In this document: piece by piece, positions 44,929-54,747 of the stretch
Numbering within the stretch: the first letter of the stretch is position 1
Layout: the number at the start of each line of letters is the position of its first letter
Assembly (NCBI RefSeq): GCF_003814515.1
Contig: NZ_RKQJ01000003.1
Coordinates: 292,423 to 356,422 of the forward strand
DNA length: 64,000 nucleotides
Source: Salinicoccus roseus
Lineage (GTDB): Bacteria; Bacillota; Bacilli; Staphylococcales; Salinicoccaceae
Reading direction: 5' to 3'
Notes under the pieces: model-generated
Seen by the model: the letters and a program-made list of their open reading frames with translations, nothing else
Told to the model about the DNA's origin: nothing
Databases searched by the model: none
Translations under genes and position numbers: made by a program

Positions 44929-45681
44929 TTGAGACAGTTATATAGTGCATTAATCATCGTAATATTTTTAGCAGTACAGTTTGCCGTCGTGCCGGTTTCC
45001 ATCATCATGGCTGCAGTCAATCCTTCAATCACCGAAGACCAGCTTCTTGATCAGGTGTTGCCGTATCAGGCGATCGCTTTCGCCATCGGAGTGATAGCGG
45101 TCATCATAATCGGACAGCTGCACAAGAACAAGAACCGGATCGAGCGCGGGCGTCAGGCGGATATTCCCGTAACAATCGCATGGATTATCGGTGGTGTCGT
45201 CCTCGCCTATGCTTCGCAAGTGATTGCCGGACTCGTGAATGTCTATGTGCTTGGCAATCCGATGGAAAGTGAAAACACTGCTGGAATCATAGATATGATA
45301 CAATCCGCCCCATTCATGATACTCGTCGTTGCACTGCTCGGCCCCATCCTGGAGGAATACGTATTCCGCCGTGCCATATTCGGGGAGATATATGAAGTCG
45401 TGCCCGGACCGAAAGTCGTTGCCTTTCTTGTCGCCGGACTCGTCAGCGGACTCATCTTCGCCATCGCCCATTGGGACTTCACGCACATCCTCATATATGT
45501 CGTCATGGCCTATACATTCAGCTTCTTGTACATCATCACCGGCAGGCTGCTCGTACCGATCATGGTGCATATGCTCATGAATGGACTGGTTGTGCTGCTC
45601 CAGCTGATGTTCCAGGATTATATCAAGCAGATGGAAAACATACAGAATGGCCTTGGCGTGATCATACGACTGCTGATGTAG
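44929..45681 (+). CDS. mroQ: CPBP-family intramembrane glutamic endopeptidase, MroQ/YdiL-like
   Basis: A 250-residue protein with about seven TM helices and the CPBP/Abi motifs: EEYVFRRAIFGEI (EExxxR) near residue 141, FAIAHWDF (FxxxH) and a further MVHMLMNGLVVLL (HxxxN). The divergent position next to groES matches S. aureus mroQ and Bacillus ydiL. MroQ cleaves the AgrD peptide precursor in S. aureus; whether this organism has agr is not visible. TTG start 6 bases after GGAGGG. Confidence 0.85.
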   Translation: MRQLYSALIIVIFLAVQFAVVPVSIIMAAVNPSITEDQLLDQVLPYQAIAFAIGVIAVIIIGQLHKNKNRIERGRQADIPVTIAWIIGGVVLAYASQVIAGLVNVYVLGNPMESENTAGIIDMIQSAPFMILVVALLGPILEEYVFRRAIFGEIYEVVPGPKVVAFLVAGLVSGLIFAIAHWDFTHILIYVVMAYTFSFLYIITGRLLVPIMVHMLMNGLVVLLQLMFQDYIKQMENIQNGLGVIIRLLM

Positions 45682-45696
45682 TTATACACGCATAAC

Positions 45697-45727
45697 GAAC
45701 GGAGTGCTCCTGCACCCGTTCTTTTTT
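45697..45727 (+). terminator. Terminator after the CPBP gene
   Basis: GAACGGAGTGC/GCACCCGTTC imperfect stem, 4-nt loop, six T. Confidence 0.85.
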
Positions 45728-45754
45728 ATTTTCTTTATGGGGGTGAATGGAGAT

Positions 45755-46000
45755 CCAACTTGCCATCGTTTCGTCTGCGACGGTGAATTAAGCCTCCAAC
45801 TCGCCGTCGTTTCGTCCGCGACGGTGAATTAAGCCTCCAACTCGCCGTCGTTTCGTCTGCGACGGTGAATTAAGTCTCCAACTCGCCGTCGTTTCGCCTG
45901 CGATGGTGAATTAAGTCTCCAACTCGCCGTCGTTTCGCCTGCGATGGTGAATTAAGCCTCCAACTTGCAGTCGTTTCGTCTGCGACGGTGAATTAACAGC
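45755..46000. repeat. Tandem array of six 41-bp repeats
   Basis: Copies start at 45755, 45796, 45837, 45878, 45919 and 45960, an exact 41-bp period. Each reads about CCAACTCGCCGTCGTTTCGT followed by CTGCGACGGTGAATTAAGCCT, with 0-5 substitutions. Most copies can form a CCGTCG-N9-CGACGG hairpin. It lies between two terminators of convergent genes, without ORF or SD. The GC-rich units resemble in style, not sequence, the STAR elements of S. aureus. Confidence 0.95.
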
Positions 46001-46014
46001 CACCTCTTCAAAAT

Positions 46015-46054
46015 AAAACGGATTCCATGAAGCATATCCCATGGAATCCGTTTT
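46015..46054. terminator. Terminator of the S8 peptidase gene
   Basis: AAAACGGATTCCAT and complement, 12-nt loop, A/T runs on both ends; bidirectional in form. Confidence 0.85.
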
Positions 46055-46063
46055 TCAATACCT

Positions 46064-49000
46064 TCAGTTCTGTTCAATCACTACATATGATGATGGTACC
46101 GTCGTTTCTATCACCTGCTGCTTCTTGTTGTATTTTGATTTGACGACTGTTTCTGCCGCAATATCATACACATCAAAATGTCTGCCTGGTGCTTCGATCA
46201 TGACGCTCATCGCAGAATCGAGCTGCGTGATGGTTTCTTCTGCTTCTCCAATGATGCCCGTCAGTATGACTTCATGGATGTCGCTGACATGATTCGGTTC
46301 GGATGACTCGGAACGCATTAGCGTAACTTCCACACTGTCGTATTGGGCAAACTGCTGGAAGTTTCCGACTGTCAGCTGGACGGCGGAACCGTCGACATTG
46401 AGCACAACCGTCTTGTTCGGACGCATTTCAGCAAACTGGGAAATCAGTGTATTGGAGAGGCTGATGGTTGCTGAGCCTTCATCCACGTATGCTTCCGGTA
46501 TGTTCACATGGATATCCTTGATGTTATTCCTTGTGATGCCGTCCCCGATATCCGCTTCAGTGACTGCGTATGCTTCAACAGGCGTCTCCCCTCCTGGAAG
46601 CTCGTCCTGGCCTTCAGTAATCACATCTGCGTCAAAATCGACCGTGTAAGGATAGGAAGCACTGTTTCCGGCAGCATCTGCGAATTCAAGCGTCAGATGA
46701 TATGCGCCGGTATAGCCTGTGAAGTCCATCGCCAGACTTCCATCGGCATTGAGTTCTACTGTTCCTTCTTCATCCGCCGTGCCATTTGAAAGCACGTAGG
46801 TTGCATTGATCATGTCGTTCGGATGATAGCTCATGCCGTACATCTCCTGCAATGAAGGCAATGCTTCGATATACAGGTCTGTGACAGCCGCAGTGATGAT
46901 TCCGGATGCAACTGCCGGCTCTGCAACTTGTGTGGCTTCACGTTTGACGAACAGTGGCCCGTCATACTCAAGTTCTATGCCGCCCTCATGCAGTGAAATG
47001 GCATCGATGGTGTAGACGCCGTCCGGCACGTCGGAATAGACGTATTCGTCATTTTCAATATTGTACATCGTACCGTCGATCGGGACCGTGATGTCGGACT
47101 GGATGCCCGTTTCGAAGGCGAAGTCCCCGATATAGCCGTCAGCTGCAGGACCGGCTGACGGATTCAGCAGATCGAACCAGCTGAACTGTGTCATTTCCTG
47201 CGGGTTGTGGAATGCGGCATATACGGATGTCTCATCCTGTACGCCGTCCCCATTTGGTGACATATGATAGTCATTCAGTGCGAACTCTGCAAATCCTTGC
47301 TTCAGCGGTTCCCCGAATCCGACTGCAAATGGTACGGAATACGTACCGGAGCCGCTGGAGACGTTGATGTAGCCCAGGAATTCATTACCCGGCTCTGCTG
47401 TTCCTGCAGGGATATCCAGTGTGAATTCCACAGTCTGGCTGCCGTTCACCGTCACCGAGTTCATGCTCGGTGTCAGGGTAGCACCTGCCATGGCGCCTGT
47501 CGGTGCCTTGGTCGTAACGACTTCAAAACTGTATGTGCCTCCGGAAGTGCTCTCGATGATCAGATCCTTCGTCACCGTCCTGGCAGCATCTCCAGGACTT
47601 TCATATCCGAATGACATCGTACCCCGAGTATGGGTATGCGTCGTGCCATCCATTGTGGATTCGTGCGGCACTTTGATCAGTGTATCCGTCGTTGCTGCCG
47701 CGTATGGCTGGACAAGTCCTGCACCCTGGGCAAACACATCGAATGCTGAAGTATCCAGCACTTTTGCCGTGTTGCTCATTGCGGATTTGACATCGAATGG
47801 ACCCCACTCAGGATTCAGTTCCAGTATCAGTGCTGCAATTCCGGCAGCATGTGGTGTCGCCATTGAAGTACCCGTGTACTGGGCATAGGCTTTCTCATAG
47901 CCGTCTCCGGTAGATGCGAATGCCGGAATCGTTGAAAGGATGTTCGTTCCAGGTGCTGCGATATCCGGTTTGATATCGAAGTTTGGTGTCGATGGTCCTC
48001 TTGAAGAGGATGCATTCACCTGGTCTCCTGCCGTCATTGTGTCCTCGAAGCTGTTGAACGTAACCTGTCCGCTTCCGGATTCCAATGCAGCGGCAAATTC
48101 AGCACCGACTGTGTGTGATATATCCAATGTCGGGATATAGTCGAATGCCGTACCGAGGAATATATCCACCGGCCCCGGCGCATTTGACCCATCTGCCGAG
48201 TTGTAGATGATGACGCCGCGGGCGCCATTTTCACGTGCATTCCATATCTTGTCGACAAATGCGATCTCACCCCGCTGGATCAGCGCAATCCTGCCTTCGA
48301 CATCCACACCTTCAAAGTCTTCAGATGCACCGATTCCCGGTACATTGACCACTTCCATTGCCGTGTCGAGCTGCGTTTCAGGGTGGGTACCCATCATGAA
48401 TGCCATGAAGTTGGCATCAAGCGTCTCTGAAAATCCTTCCGCTTCAAGCGTGACGTTGGAAGCGACACGCTGTTCAGGCAGTGTGGTATTGCCGACGCTG
48501 ATCGCCATCGTACTTGTCGCCGGTCCGCCGACCGTCGACCGCTCAGGACCCGAGTTCCCCGTCGCTGCAAGGGATACGGTGCCAAGCAACATCGCATTGT
48601 TCAATGCAAATGAGTTGGCCTGGCTTTCGTCGCTCAGCGTATTGCCGAGTGAGAGGTTGATGACATCCATGCCATCCTCCACTGCACCCTCGACGCCCCC
48701 GACGATCCATGATGTATAGCCGCTGCCGTATGCGCCGAGCACACGATAGGCATACAGGTCGACTGCCGGCGCCACACCGATCATGCCGTAGTCGTTGTTG
48801 CCCTGCGCTGCGATCGTACCCGCTACGTGCGTACCATGGGTCGTCCAGTAGGAGCTGCCGTTCTGGTCGTATTCAGGCATCCCTTCCGGGCGCTCCTCCG
48901 GTTTTGTTTCATACGGGTCATCTGCGGGACGCTCCGTATTGTAGTCAGGGCCGTTTACATAGTTCCTGCCGCCCTTGTATACACCGGCAAGGTCAGGGTG

Positions 49001-49696
49001 GTTATAGTCTATGCCCGTATCGATGACACCGACTTTGACGCCCTGCCCCCTGTTGCCGAGTTCCCACACCTTTGGAATGCCAAGATGCGTGATGCCTTTG
49101 ATGTAGTTTGGCGAAATGTCTTCATCCGACACATCCGTAAGGCCTTCTATATCCTCACCATGTCCATTGCCCGTCTCAGGATCCAGCTGGACGTAGAAGT
49201 CCTCTTCGACGAGGGCCACTTCTTCAACTTCGAGCAGCTTGTCGAGATCTTCTGCTGCAACAGTCATGGACTGGGCATTCAGCACAGTGTTATATGTACT
49301 CCCTTTGGAAAAGTTGATGTTTTTATTCCTCATGCTGTGTTCTGCCTGCTGCTGCTGCTTCTCTATCTTCTCCTTGATCTTTCCAGCATCAAGATTGGAC
49401 CATTTCTTCCCCTGCGACTGGACAATGCCTTTTTGGAGTCCGACGGAAGGTTCCCTGAAATGTACAATGACATTCACGTTCCCCGACTTGTCCCTCAGGC
49501 TTTCCCCAAGCTGGGCCGGCCCGGTCAATACTTCCATCTGGGCCTCTACATTTTCATATTTCTCCAGGTGCGATTCATCCAGTGATGGCGACCGCTGCGG
49601 TTTACCGAGCTCATTTGCAAGCACTTCGGAACTAAAAGTACTGAATATCATGAGCATGACGGCAAACAGGAGAAATATCCGTTTGGCTGACTGCAT
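46064..49696 (-). CDS. Large secreted subtilisin-like serine protease (S8, PA-domain type)
   Basis: A 1210-residue exoprotease. Signal peptide 1-27 (cut after EVLA), an I9-like propeptide with GNVNVIVHFREP (about 70-165), then the S8 domain with Asp226 (VGVIDTGID), His287 (HGTHVAGT) and Ser601 (GTSMATPHAAG), interrupted by a PA domain (about 440-530), followed by about 550 residues of beta-rich domains. It resembles Vpr/lactocepin-like enzymes. No LPXTG or SLH motif is seen at the C terminus, so it is probably released. GGGGGAAGA precedes the ATG. Confidence 0.92.
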   Translation of the reverse strand: MQSAKRIFLLFAVMLMIFSTFSSEVLANELGKPQRSPSLDESHLEKYENVEAQMEVLTGPAQLGESLRDKSGNVNVIVHFREPSVGLQKGIVQSQGKKWSNLDAGKIKEKIEKQQQQAEHSMRNKNINFSKGSTYNTVLNAQSMTVAAEDLDKLLEVEEVALVEEDFYVQLDPETGNGHGEDIEGLTDVSDEDISPNYIKGITHLGIPKVWELGNRGQGVKVGVIDTGIDYNHPDLAGVYKGGRNYVNGPDYNTERPADDPYETKPEERPEGMPEYDQNGSSYWTTHGTHVAGTIAAQGNNDYGMIGVAPAVDLYAYRVLGAYGSGYTSWIVGGVEGAVEDGMDVINLSLGNTLSDESQANSFALNNAMLLGTVSLAATGNSGPERSTVGGPATSTMAISVGNTTLPEQRVASNVTLEAEGFSETLDANFMAFMMGTHPETQLDTAMEVVNVPGIGASEDFEGVDVEGRIALIQRGEIAFVDKIWNARENGARGVIIYNSADGSNAPGPVDIFLGTAFDYIPTLDISHTVGAEFAAALESGSGQVTFNSFEDTMTAGDQVNASSSRGPSTPNFDIKPDIAAPGTNILSTIPAFASTGDGYEKAYAQYTGTSMATPHAAGIAALILELNPEWGPFDVKSAMSNTAKVLDTSAFDVFAQGAGLVQPYAAATTDTLIKVPHESTMDGTTHTHTRGTMSFGYESPGDAARTVTKDLIIESTSGGTYSFEVVTTKAPTGAMAGATLTPSMNSVTVNGSQTVEFTLDIPAGTAEPGNEFLGYINVSSGSGTYSVPFAVGFGEPLKQGFAEFALNDYHMSPNGDGVQDETSVYAAFHNPQEMTQFSWFDLLNPSAGPAADGYIGDFAFETGIQSDITVPIDGTMYNIENDEYVYSDVPDGVYTIDAISLHEGGIELEYDGPLFVKREATQVAEPAVASGIITAAVTDLYIEALPSLQEMYGMSYHPNDMINATYVLSNGTADEEGTVELNADGSLAMDFTGYTGAYHLTLEFADAAGNSASYPYTVDFDADVITEGQDELPGGETPVEAYAVTEADIGDGITRNNIKDIHVNIPEAYVDEGSATISLSNTLISQFAEMRPNKTVVLNVDGSAVQLTVGNFQQFAQYDSVEVTLMRSESSEPNHVSDIHEVILTGIIGEAEETITQLDSAMSVMIEAPGRHFDVYDIAAETVVKSKYNKKQQVIETTVPSSYVVIEQN

Positions 49697-49808
49697 CTAT
49701 TCTTCCCCCTTTATATTTCCAACTATTTAAAATATTCTAAAATAAATAGTTGCCATTTATAGGATATACATTTTCCGGGAAACCTGCAAGAATTATTTCG
49801 AATTCCGT

Positions 49809-49832
49809 AAAAAAACCGGCCGAAGCCGGTTT
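49809..49832 (-). terminator. Terminator after the PPK2 gene
   Basis: AAACCGGC/GCCGGTTT stem with a CGAA-type tetraloop, then T residues on the minus strand. Confidence 0.85.
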
Positions 49833-51263
49833 CTATTCCTTTTCCAGACGCGCTTCGCATGCTTCAATGACTTTCCTGAGCGCGGTGATTCTGGCGTATT
49901 TCTTGTTGTTACCCGCCACAACGTGCCACGGTGCATGGGCAGTGTGCGTCCTGCGTATCATATCTTCACTCGCTTCAACATACAAGTCCCACTTTTCCCT
50001 GTTCCGCCAGTCTTCATCTGTCAGTTTCCACTGCTTATCCGGATCATCCTGACGGTCTTCGAAGCGTTCAAGCTGCTCATCCTTATCCAGGGAGAGGAAG
50101 AACTTCAGGACGATTGCTCCGGAGTTGTACAGTGATTTCTCAAAGTCATTTATCTCTTCATATGCCTGGTTCCATTCCTTATTGGATGCAAATCCTTCGA
50201 TGCGCTCCACGAGCACCCTGCCATACCAGCTCCGGTCATAGAAGCCGATGTGCCCGCTTCTTGGCACGTCGGTTGCGAAGCGCCATAGATAGTGATGCGC
50301 CAGTTCAATGTCCGTCGGTGCGCCCGTCGCATTGACCGTATAGCCGGTCGGGTCAAGCTTTTCCCTGATCCGCTTGATGTTGCCGCCCTTCCCGGCAGCA
50401 TCCATGCCTTCATAGACGATTACCAGAGGAATCTTCTTCTCATAAAGCTCGAACTGTATCTCGCGCATTCTTTCCTGGAGTCCGGGGAGTATTTTTTTGT
50501 ATTCCTTCTTCTTTATTTTCTCCTTCTCAAAATCGAAATCGAAGAATTCAGCTTCATAACCCTCGGAGAACGCGCCATCCACCTCAGGTTCATCCGCCTT
50601 CTCCTCATCCTCTACACGCGCTTCAAGGCGGTCGATGATGGTCGAGAATAGAGTGTTGATCGCTTCCCCTTTGTCTTCAAAATCGATTACGGTCCATGGG
50701 CAGCCGGTCGGTGCGTCAAGGAAATGCTGCATTTCATTTTCATAATCCACCTCATCAAGCTGCTCCTCGAATTCCTCCGCCTTCCACTTCAGTATCGGGT
50801 TGCTCTTGAGCTTTTCGATATGCCGGGTCCTCACTTCCTCACTCGTATGCACGTAGAACTTGATGATCTCATAGCCATTATTCATCAGCATTTCTTCAAA
50901 ATTGTCGATGTCCTGCTTGATGTCGACATACTCCGTTCTGACGTTTTCCCGTATATTCCGTGTCTTATAGTCGATGTATTGGGCATACCAGCTTCTGAAA
51001 TGGATGTTGATATCCCCATTTTTCGGCAAGTGGTTCCAATACCTCTGCAGGAAAGGATATCTCAGGTCGATGTCCCTCGGCGGACGGGTCGCCATGAAGT
51101 CTGTATATTTGGCATCAAGCGCCATATAGAGGGCGTTTGACAGCCGTGATTTCCCGGAAGCCGGCGGTCCTTCGATCACTATCATGAGGGGGATGCCCAT
51201 TTCCTTCGTCTTCCTGGCCATCTCCCCAATTCTTGTTTCCAATGCTTCATCCACATCTACCAT
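49833..51263 (-). CDS. Two-domain PPK2 (polyphosphate:AMP phosphotransferase-like)
   Basis: A 476-residue protein with two fused PPK2 kinase domains. The N-terminal copy has GPPASGKS (residues 32-39) and HFRSWYAQY; the C-terminal copy has YEGMDAAGKGGNIKRIREKL (P-loop 286-294), APTDIELAHHYLWRF and GHIGFYDRSWYGRVLVERIEGF. Two-domain PPK2s phosphorylate AMP to ADP using polyphosphate; usually one copy is catalytic. The C copy holds the more canonical motifs. A highly charged linker (215-260) separates them. Single gene. Confidence 0.9.
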   Translation of the reverse strand: MVDVDEALETRIGEMARKTKEMGIPLMIVIEGPPASGKSRLSNALYMALDAKYTDFMATRPPRDIDLRYPFLQRYWNHLPKNGDINIHFRSWYAQYIDYKTRNIRENVRTEYVDIKQDIDNFEEMLMNNGYEIIKFYVHTSEEVRTRHIEKLKSNPILKWKAEEFEEQLDEVDYENEMQHFLDAPTGCPWTVIDFEDKGEAINTLFSTIIDRLEARVEDEEKADEPEVDGAFSEGYEAEFFDFDFEKEKIKKKEYKKILPGLQERMREIQFELYEKKIPLVIVYEGMDAAGKGGNIKRIREKLDPTGYTVNATGAPTDIELAHHYLWRFATDVPRSGHIGFYDRSWYGRVLVERIEGFASNKEWNQAYEEINDFEKSLYNSGAIVLKFFLSLDKDEQLERFEDRQDDPDKQWKLTDEDWRNREKWDLYVEASEDMIRRTHTAHAPWHVVAGNNKKYARITALRKVIEACEARLEKE

Positions 51264-51397
51264 ACAATTCTCTCCTTTTTATCCTTCTTTATCCTACACT
51301 ACCCATAAAACAAATAATCTGAACATATTAAAAATTTGTCTGTCCATTTATTCCATGTGGTAAAATATAACTGAACAAATGTTTAGGGGGATGTATA

Positions 51398-53098
51398 ATG
51401 GCACTTACTTTTAACGATTATAAATATGAAAGACCCGACCTCGCTAAGATCTCTTCCGAGGTGGACGACCTGCTCAACGATTTCAAGGCAAAGACATCTG
51501 CTGAAGAGCAGGGAAGGGTCATCGATGAACTGAACAAGCATTTCAATCACCTTTCCACGATGAGCACTCTTGCCTACATACGGGCATCCATTGATACAAA
51601 GGACGCATTCTATGATAAGGAAAGGGATTTCTTCGACGAATATGGCCCTGCAATACAGGAAATCGACCATAAGTACTATGAGGCGATTGCCTCAAGCCCT
51701 TACAAGGAAGCGCTTGAAGAACGCTATGGTAAGCAGCTGTTCGCCCTTGCGGATAATGCCATCAAAGGGTTCGATCCGAAAGTGAAGTCACTCCTCCAGA
51801 AGGAGAACAGGCTTGATTCCGAATACTCCAAACTGTTGGCTTCTGCAGAAATCGAATTCGATGGCAAGGTGCTCAACCTCTCGGAATTCGGACCATATGC
51901 GCAGCATACCGACCGGTCCATGAGAAAAGGGGCCACCGAAGCGGTCCAGGGCTTCATGGGTGAGCACCTGGAGAAGATTGACCAAATATTCGACGACCTC
52001 GTCAAGACCCGTCATGAGATTGCCCGGGAACTCGGCTACAAGGATTTCGTAGAACTCGGGTACATCCGGATGAACCGCATCGATTATGATCGGGACATGG
52101 TCGAGAATTTCAGGCGCCAGGTGGCGGAGCATGTCGTACCGCTTGTGACAGAACTCAAGGAACGGCAGCGCAGGAGGATCGGCCTGTCCGAACTTAAGTC
52201 GTATGATGAATCCTTCGACTTCATCACCGGTAATGCCACGCCAAAAGGCGGGACGGAAGAAATCCTCAAAAATGGTGAAAAGATGTACAGGGAACTTTCT
52301 CCGGAAACGGATGAGTTCTACAAGTTCATGAGGGAACGTGACCTCTTCGATGTCGAAGCGAAGAAGGGCAAGGAAGGCGGCGGATACTGCACGTTCATTC
52401 CAGAGCATGCCTCACCTTTCATCTTCTCGAACTTCAACGGCACACTGGATGACGTCACCGTACTTACACATGAAGCCGGGCATGCATTCCAGAGTTACAT
52501 GTCCCGGGAATTCGAAGTGCCGGAATACCAGTTCCCGACGCTTGAAGCCGCTGAAATCCATTCGATGAGCATGGAGTATTTCACCTATCCCTGGATGGAG
52601 CTCTTCTTCAAGGAGGATATAGACAAATTCAAGTTCACACATATGGCGGACAATATATCCTTCCTCCCCTACGGTGTGGCCATCGATGAATTCCAGCACA
52701 TCGTCTATGAGAATCCGGAACTGACTCCTGAAGAGCGGCGCCAGGAGTGGAAGAAGCTTGAGGATAAATACCTGCCCCACCGGGATTATGATGGCATAGA
52801 ACCCCTCTCCAGCGGGTCATTCTGGCACCGCCAGGGCCATGTCTTCGGTGTTCCATTCTATTATATCGATTATACACTTGCCCAGGTCTGTGCCCTGCAG
52901 TTCTGGAAGCGTGCGAATGAAGACTTTGAAGCAGCCTGGGCCGACTATGTCGAGCTGTGCAAATTGGGAGGCTCACTGCCATTCAACGCGCTCGCAAGAT
53001 CTGCGAACCTGACCTCCCCATTCGAAGACGGCTGCCTTGAATCGGTCGTCGGTGAAGTTAAAGACTACTTGAATTCCATAGACGACAAATCACTATAG
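51398..53098 (+). CDS. M3 family oligoendopeptidase
   Basis: A 566-residue PepF/thimet-type zinc peptidase. The active site HEAGH is at residues 358-362 within VTVLTHEAGHAFQSYM and the third ligand Glu lies in PTLEAAEIHSMSMEYF. SSGSFWHRQGHVFGVPFYYIDY is the conserved substrate-binding block. It cuts short peptides in the cytosol. AGGGGG precedes the ATG. Monocistronic, terminator after the stop. Confidence 0.93.
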   Translation: MALTFNDYKYERPDLAKISSEVDDLLNDFKAKTSAEEQGRVIDELNKHFNHLSTMSTLAYIRASIDTKDAFYDKERDFFDEYGPAIQEIDHKYYEAIASSPYKEALEERYGKQLFALADNAIKGFDPKVKSLLQKENRLDSEYSKLLASAEIEFDGKVLNLSEFGPYAQHTDRSMRKGATEAVQGFMGEHLEKIDQIFDDLVKTRHEIARELGYKDFVELGYIRMNRIDYDRDMVENFRRQVAEHVVPLVTELKERQRRRIGLSELKSYDESFDFITGNATPKGGTEEILKNGEKMYRELSPETDEFYKFMRERDLFDVEAKKGKEGGGYCTFIPEHASPFIFSNFNGTLDDVTVLTHEAGHAFQSYMSREFEVPEYQFPTLEAAEIHSMSMEYFTYPWMELFFKEDIDKFKFTHMADNISFLPYGVAIDEFQHIVYENPELTPEERRQEWKKLEDKYLPHRDYDGIEPLSSGSFWHRQGHVFGVPFYYIDYTLAQVCALQFWKRANEDFEAAWADYVELCKLGGSLPFNALARSANLTSPFEDGCLESVVGEVKDYLNSIDDKSL

Positions 53099-53099
53099 A

Positions 53100-53129
53100 A
53101 AAATCCCCATTCTTCGGAATGGGGATTTT
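53100..53129. terminator. Bidirectional terminator
   Basis: AAAATCCCCATTC/GAATGGGGATTTT stem with a TTCG tetraloop, between convergent genes. Confidence 0.92.
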
Positions 53130-53132
53130 CTG

Positions 53133-54536
53133 TTATTTGCATTTTTTGCTGTTCGGTCTTCTTGTAATGAAGAGCAGTATCGCTCCTGCTATCAGAAGCG
53201 TCGTACCGTACAGGATGGTATAGTCCGTCTCTCCCGTATCCGGGAGTGATGTGCGGTCTGTTGAAGCCGTGACACCCTCTTCATTCTTTATTTCTTCTTC
53301 TATTTCGATGATATCCGATTCATCTACATCTTCTTCAGGCATGATCTTCGATGACATCAGACGATTGACCCTCTTATCAAGGAGGTTCAACTGCTCCTCA
53401 GAAGTACCTGGATTGAGCGAAATGCCTTCCAGAATATTGCCATGATCATAACGGTAGTACTTCTGTACACTGCCACTTCGATCATCAGCCGGCTGCGCCA
53501 CTTCCGGTTCCCGGGGTTGCCCTTCCTCTGACGATATCTCAGGGACAGCCGCTTCCCTTCCATCTTCTACATCTTCACCGGCTGGATTTCCATCAGAAGG
53601 TTGAGTGGATTCTCCTGTCACTTCTTCCTTGGTACCGTCCGCTTCAACCGATGCTTCAGATGTGGCCTCCTGGACTGTCGCTTCTTCCGTCGATTGCTGC
53701 AGCGTATCTTCCTGCGCCGGTTCTGTCTGTGGTTCTGTTGTCGGCTCCTCTTCTGAAGGTGCTTCAATTGACGGTTCTGCCGTCTCCACTGTTGCTTCAG
53801 ATGTGGACTCCTGGATTGTTGCTTCTTCCGTCGAAGATTCAGTCGTCTCGACTGTTGCTTCCTCCGTAGACTGCTCTACCGTCGCTTCAGGTGTGGACTC
53901 TTCCACCGGTTCTGATGACGGCTCCTCAATGGGTTCTTCTGCCGGTTCTTCCATCGAAGATTCAGTCGTCTCGACTGTTGCTTCCTCCGTAGGCTGTTCT
54001 AACGTCGCTTCAGGTGTAGACTCTTCCACCGGTTCTGATGACGCTTCAGTGGAAGGCTCAGCGGTCTCCATCGGTGCTTCCACCGTCGGTTCCTGGACCG
54101 TCTCCTCCTGAGTTGGCTCTTCAGTCGGCTCTTCCGCTGGTGCTTCAGAAGTTTCCTCCAATGTCGGTTCTGGGACGGGTTCGAGGCTGCCGTTCTCCTC
54201 AGAAGCAGGCTCTGCTGTCTGGCTTTCATGCACAGGTGGTGTTTCATCAGTTTCTTCTTCAGTGTTGTACTCTGAGATTGCCTGCTGCTGGACTTCCCTT
54301 TCCGGTGCACTCTCCGGCGACGATTCTACCAGCAGTTCCTGCTCCGCTGCTTCTTCAGTGGCTGCTTCGGCATTTTCTTCATTGGAAATCGATTCTGCAG
54401 ATGCTTCTGTACTTTCCTCTGTGGTCGAAACAGCATCTGTTTCATCAGCTTCTATTACTGTATCAGTATTATATGTGAATATTGCAGATGCAATCAGAAG
54501 GGATGCGATACTTGATTTCATCAGTTTTTCTTTCAA
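53133..54536 (-). CDS. LPXTG cell-wall-anchored protein with Ser/Thr/Glu/Pro-rich repeats
   Basis: A 467-residue surface protein: short signal sequence (MKEKLMKSSIASLLIASAIF after the TTG start), about 300 residues of low-complexity EEATVETTESS / PEATVEQ repeats, a less repetitive segment with YYRYDHGNILEGISLNPG (about 355-400), and a sortase signal LPDTG, hydrophobic helix and RRPNSKKCK tail. The acidic repeats probably span the wall as a stalk. TTG start is 7 bases after GGGGG; the longer ATG frame lacks an SD. No ligand-binding domain recognised. Confidence 0.88.
   Translation of the reverse strand: MKEKLMKSSIASLLIASAIFTYNTDTVIEADETDAVSTTEESTEASAESISNEENAEAATEEAAEQELLVESSPESAPEREVQQQAISEYNTEEETDETPPVHESQTAEPASEENGSLEPVPEPTLEETSEAPAEEPTEEPTQEETVQEPTVEAPMETAEPSTEASSEPVEESTPEATLEQPTEEATVETTESSMEEPAEEPIEEPSSEPVEESTPEATVEQSTEEATVETTESSTEEATIQESTSEATVETAEPSIEAPSEEEPTTEPQTEPAQEDTLQQSTEEATVQEATSEASVEADGTKEEVTGESTQPSDGNPAGEDVEDGREAAVPEISSEEGQPREPEVAQPADDRSGSVQKYYRYDHGNILEGISLNPGTSEEQLNLLDKRVNRLMSSKIMPEEDVDESDIIEIEEEIKNEEGVTASTDRTSLPDTGETDYTILYGTTLLIAGAILLFITRRPNSKKCK
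53880..54060 (-). repeat. Internal repeats of the LPXTG gene
   Basis: A 32-residue unit (SSEPVEESTPEAT ... EEATVETTESS) occurs twice, about 41 codons apart, with further partial copies around it; DNA and protein repeats coincide. Confidence 0.75.
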
Positions 54537-54716
54537 AATAATTCCCCCATCGGCTATGCCACCATTTAACAATATACCCATTATATTTGAAGGCAGCAGA
54601 GGTATCTACCAATTTTCCATCTTGTTACATAACCTTAATATAGGGACGGGATTCGGGATGAATATTTCAATAATATTTCAATATGGTAAAGGTTGAAGCG
54701 GCATCTCCACCACATT

Positions 54717-54745
54717 AAAAATCCCCTTCATAATTGAAGGGGAAT
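54717..54745 (-). terminator. Terminator of the RpiR-family gene
   Basis: ATCCCCTTCA/TGAAGGGGA-type stem with a 4-nt loop, T-run on the minus strand. Confidence 0.8.
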
Positions 54746-54747
54746 GA

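Noticed and set aside
45755..46000. CRISPR array
   Set aside because: The whole 41-bp unit repeats with no unique spacers, and no cas genes are near.
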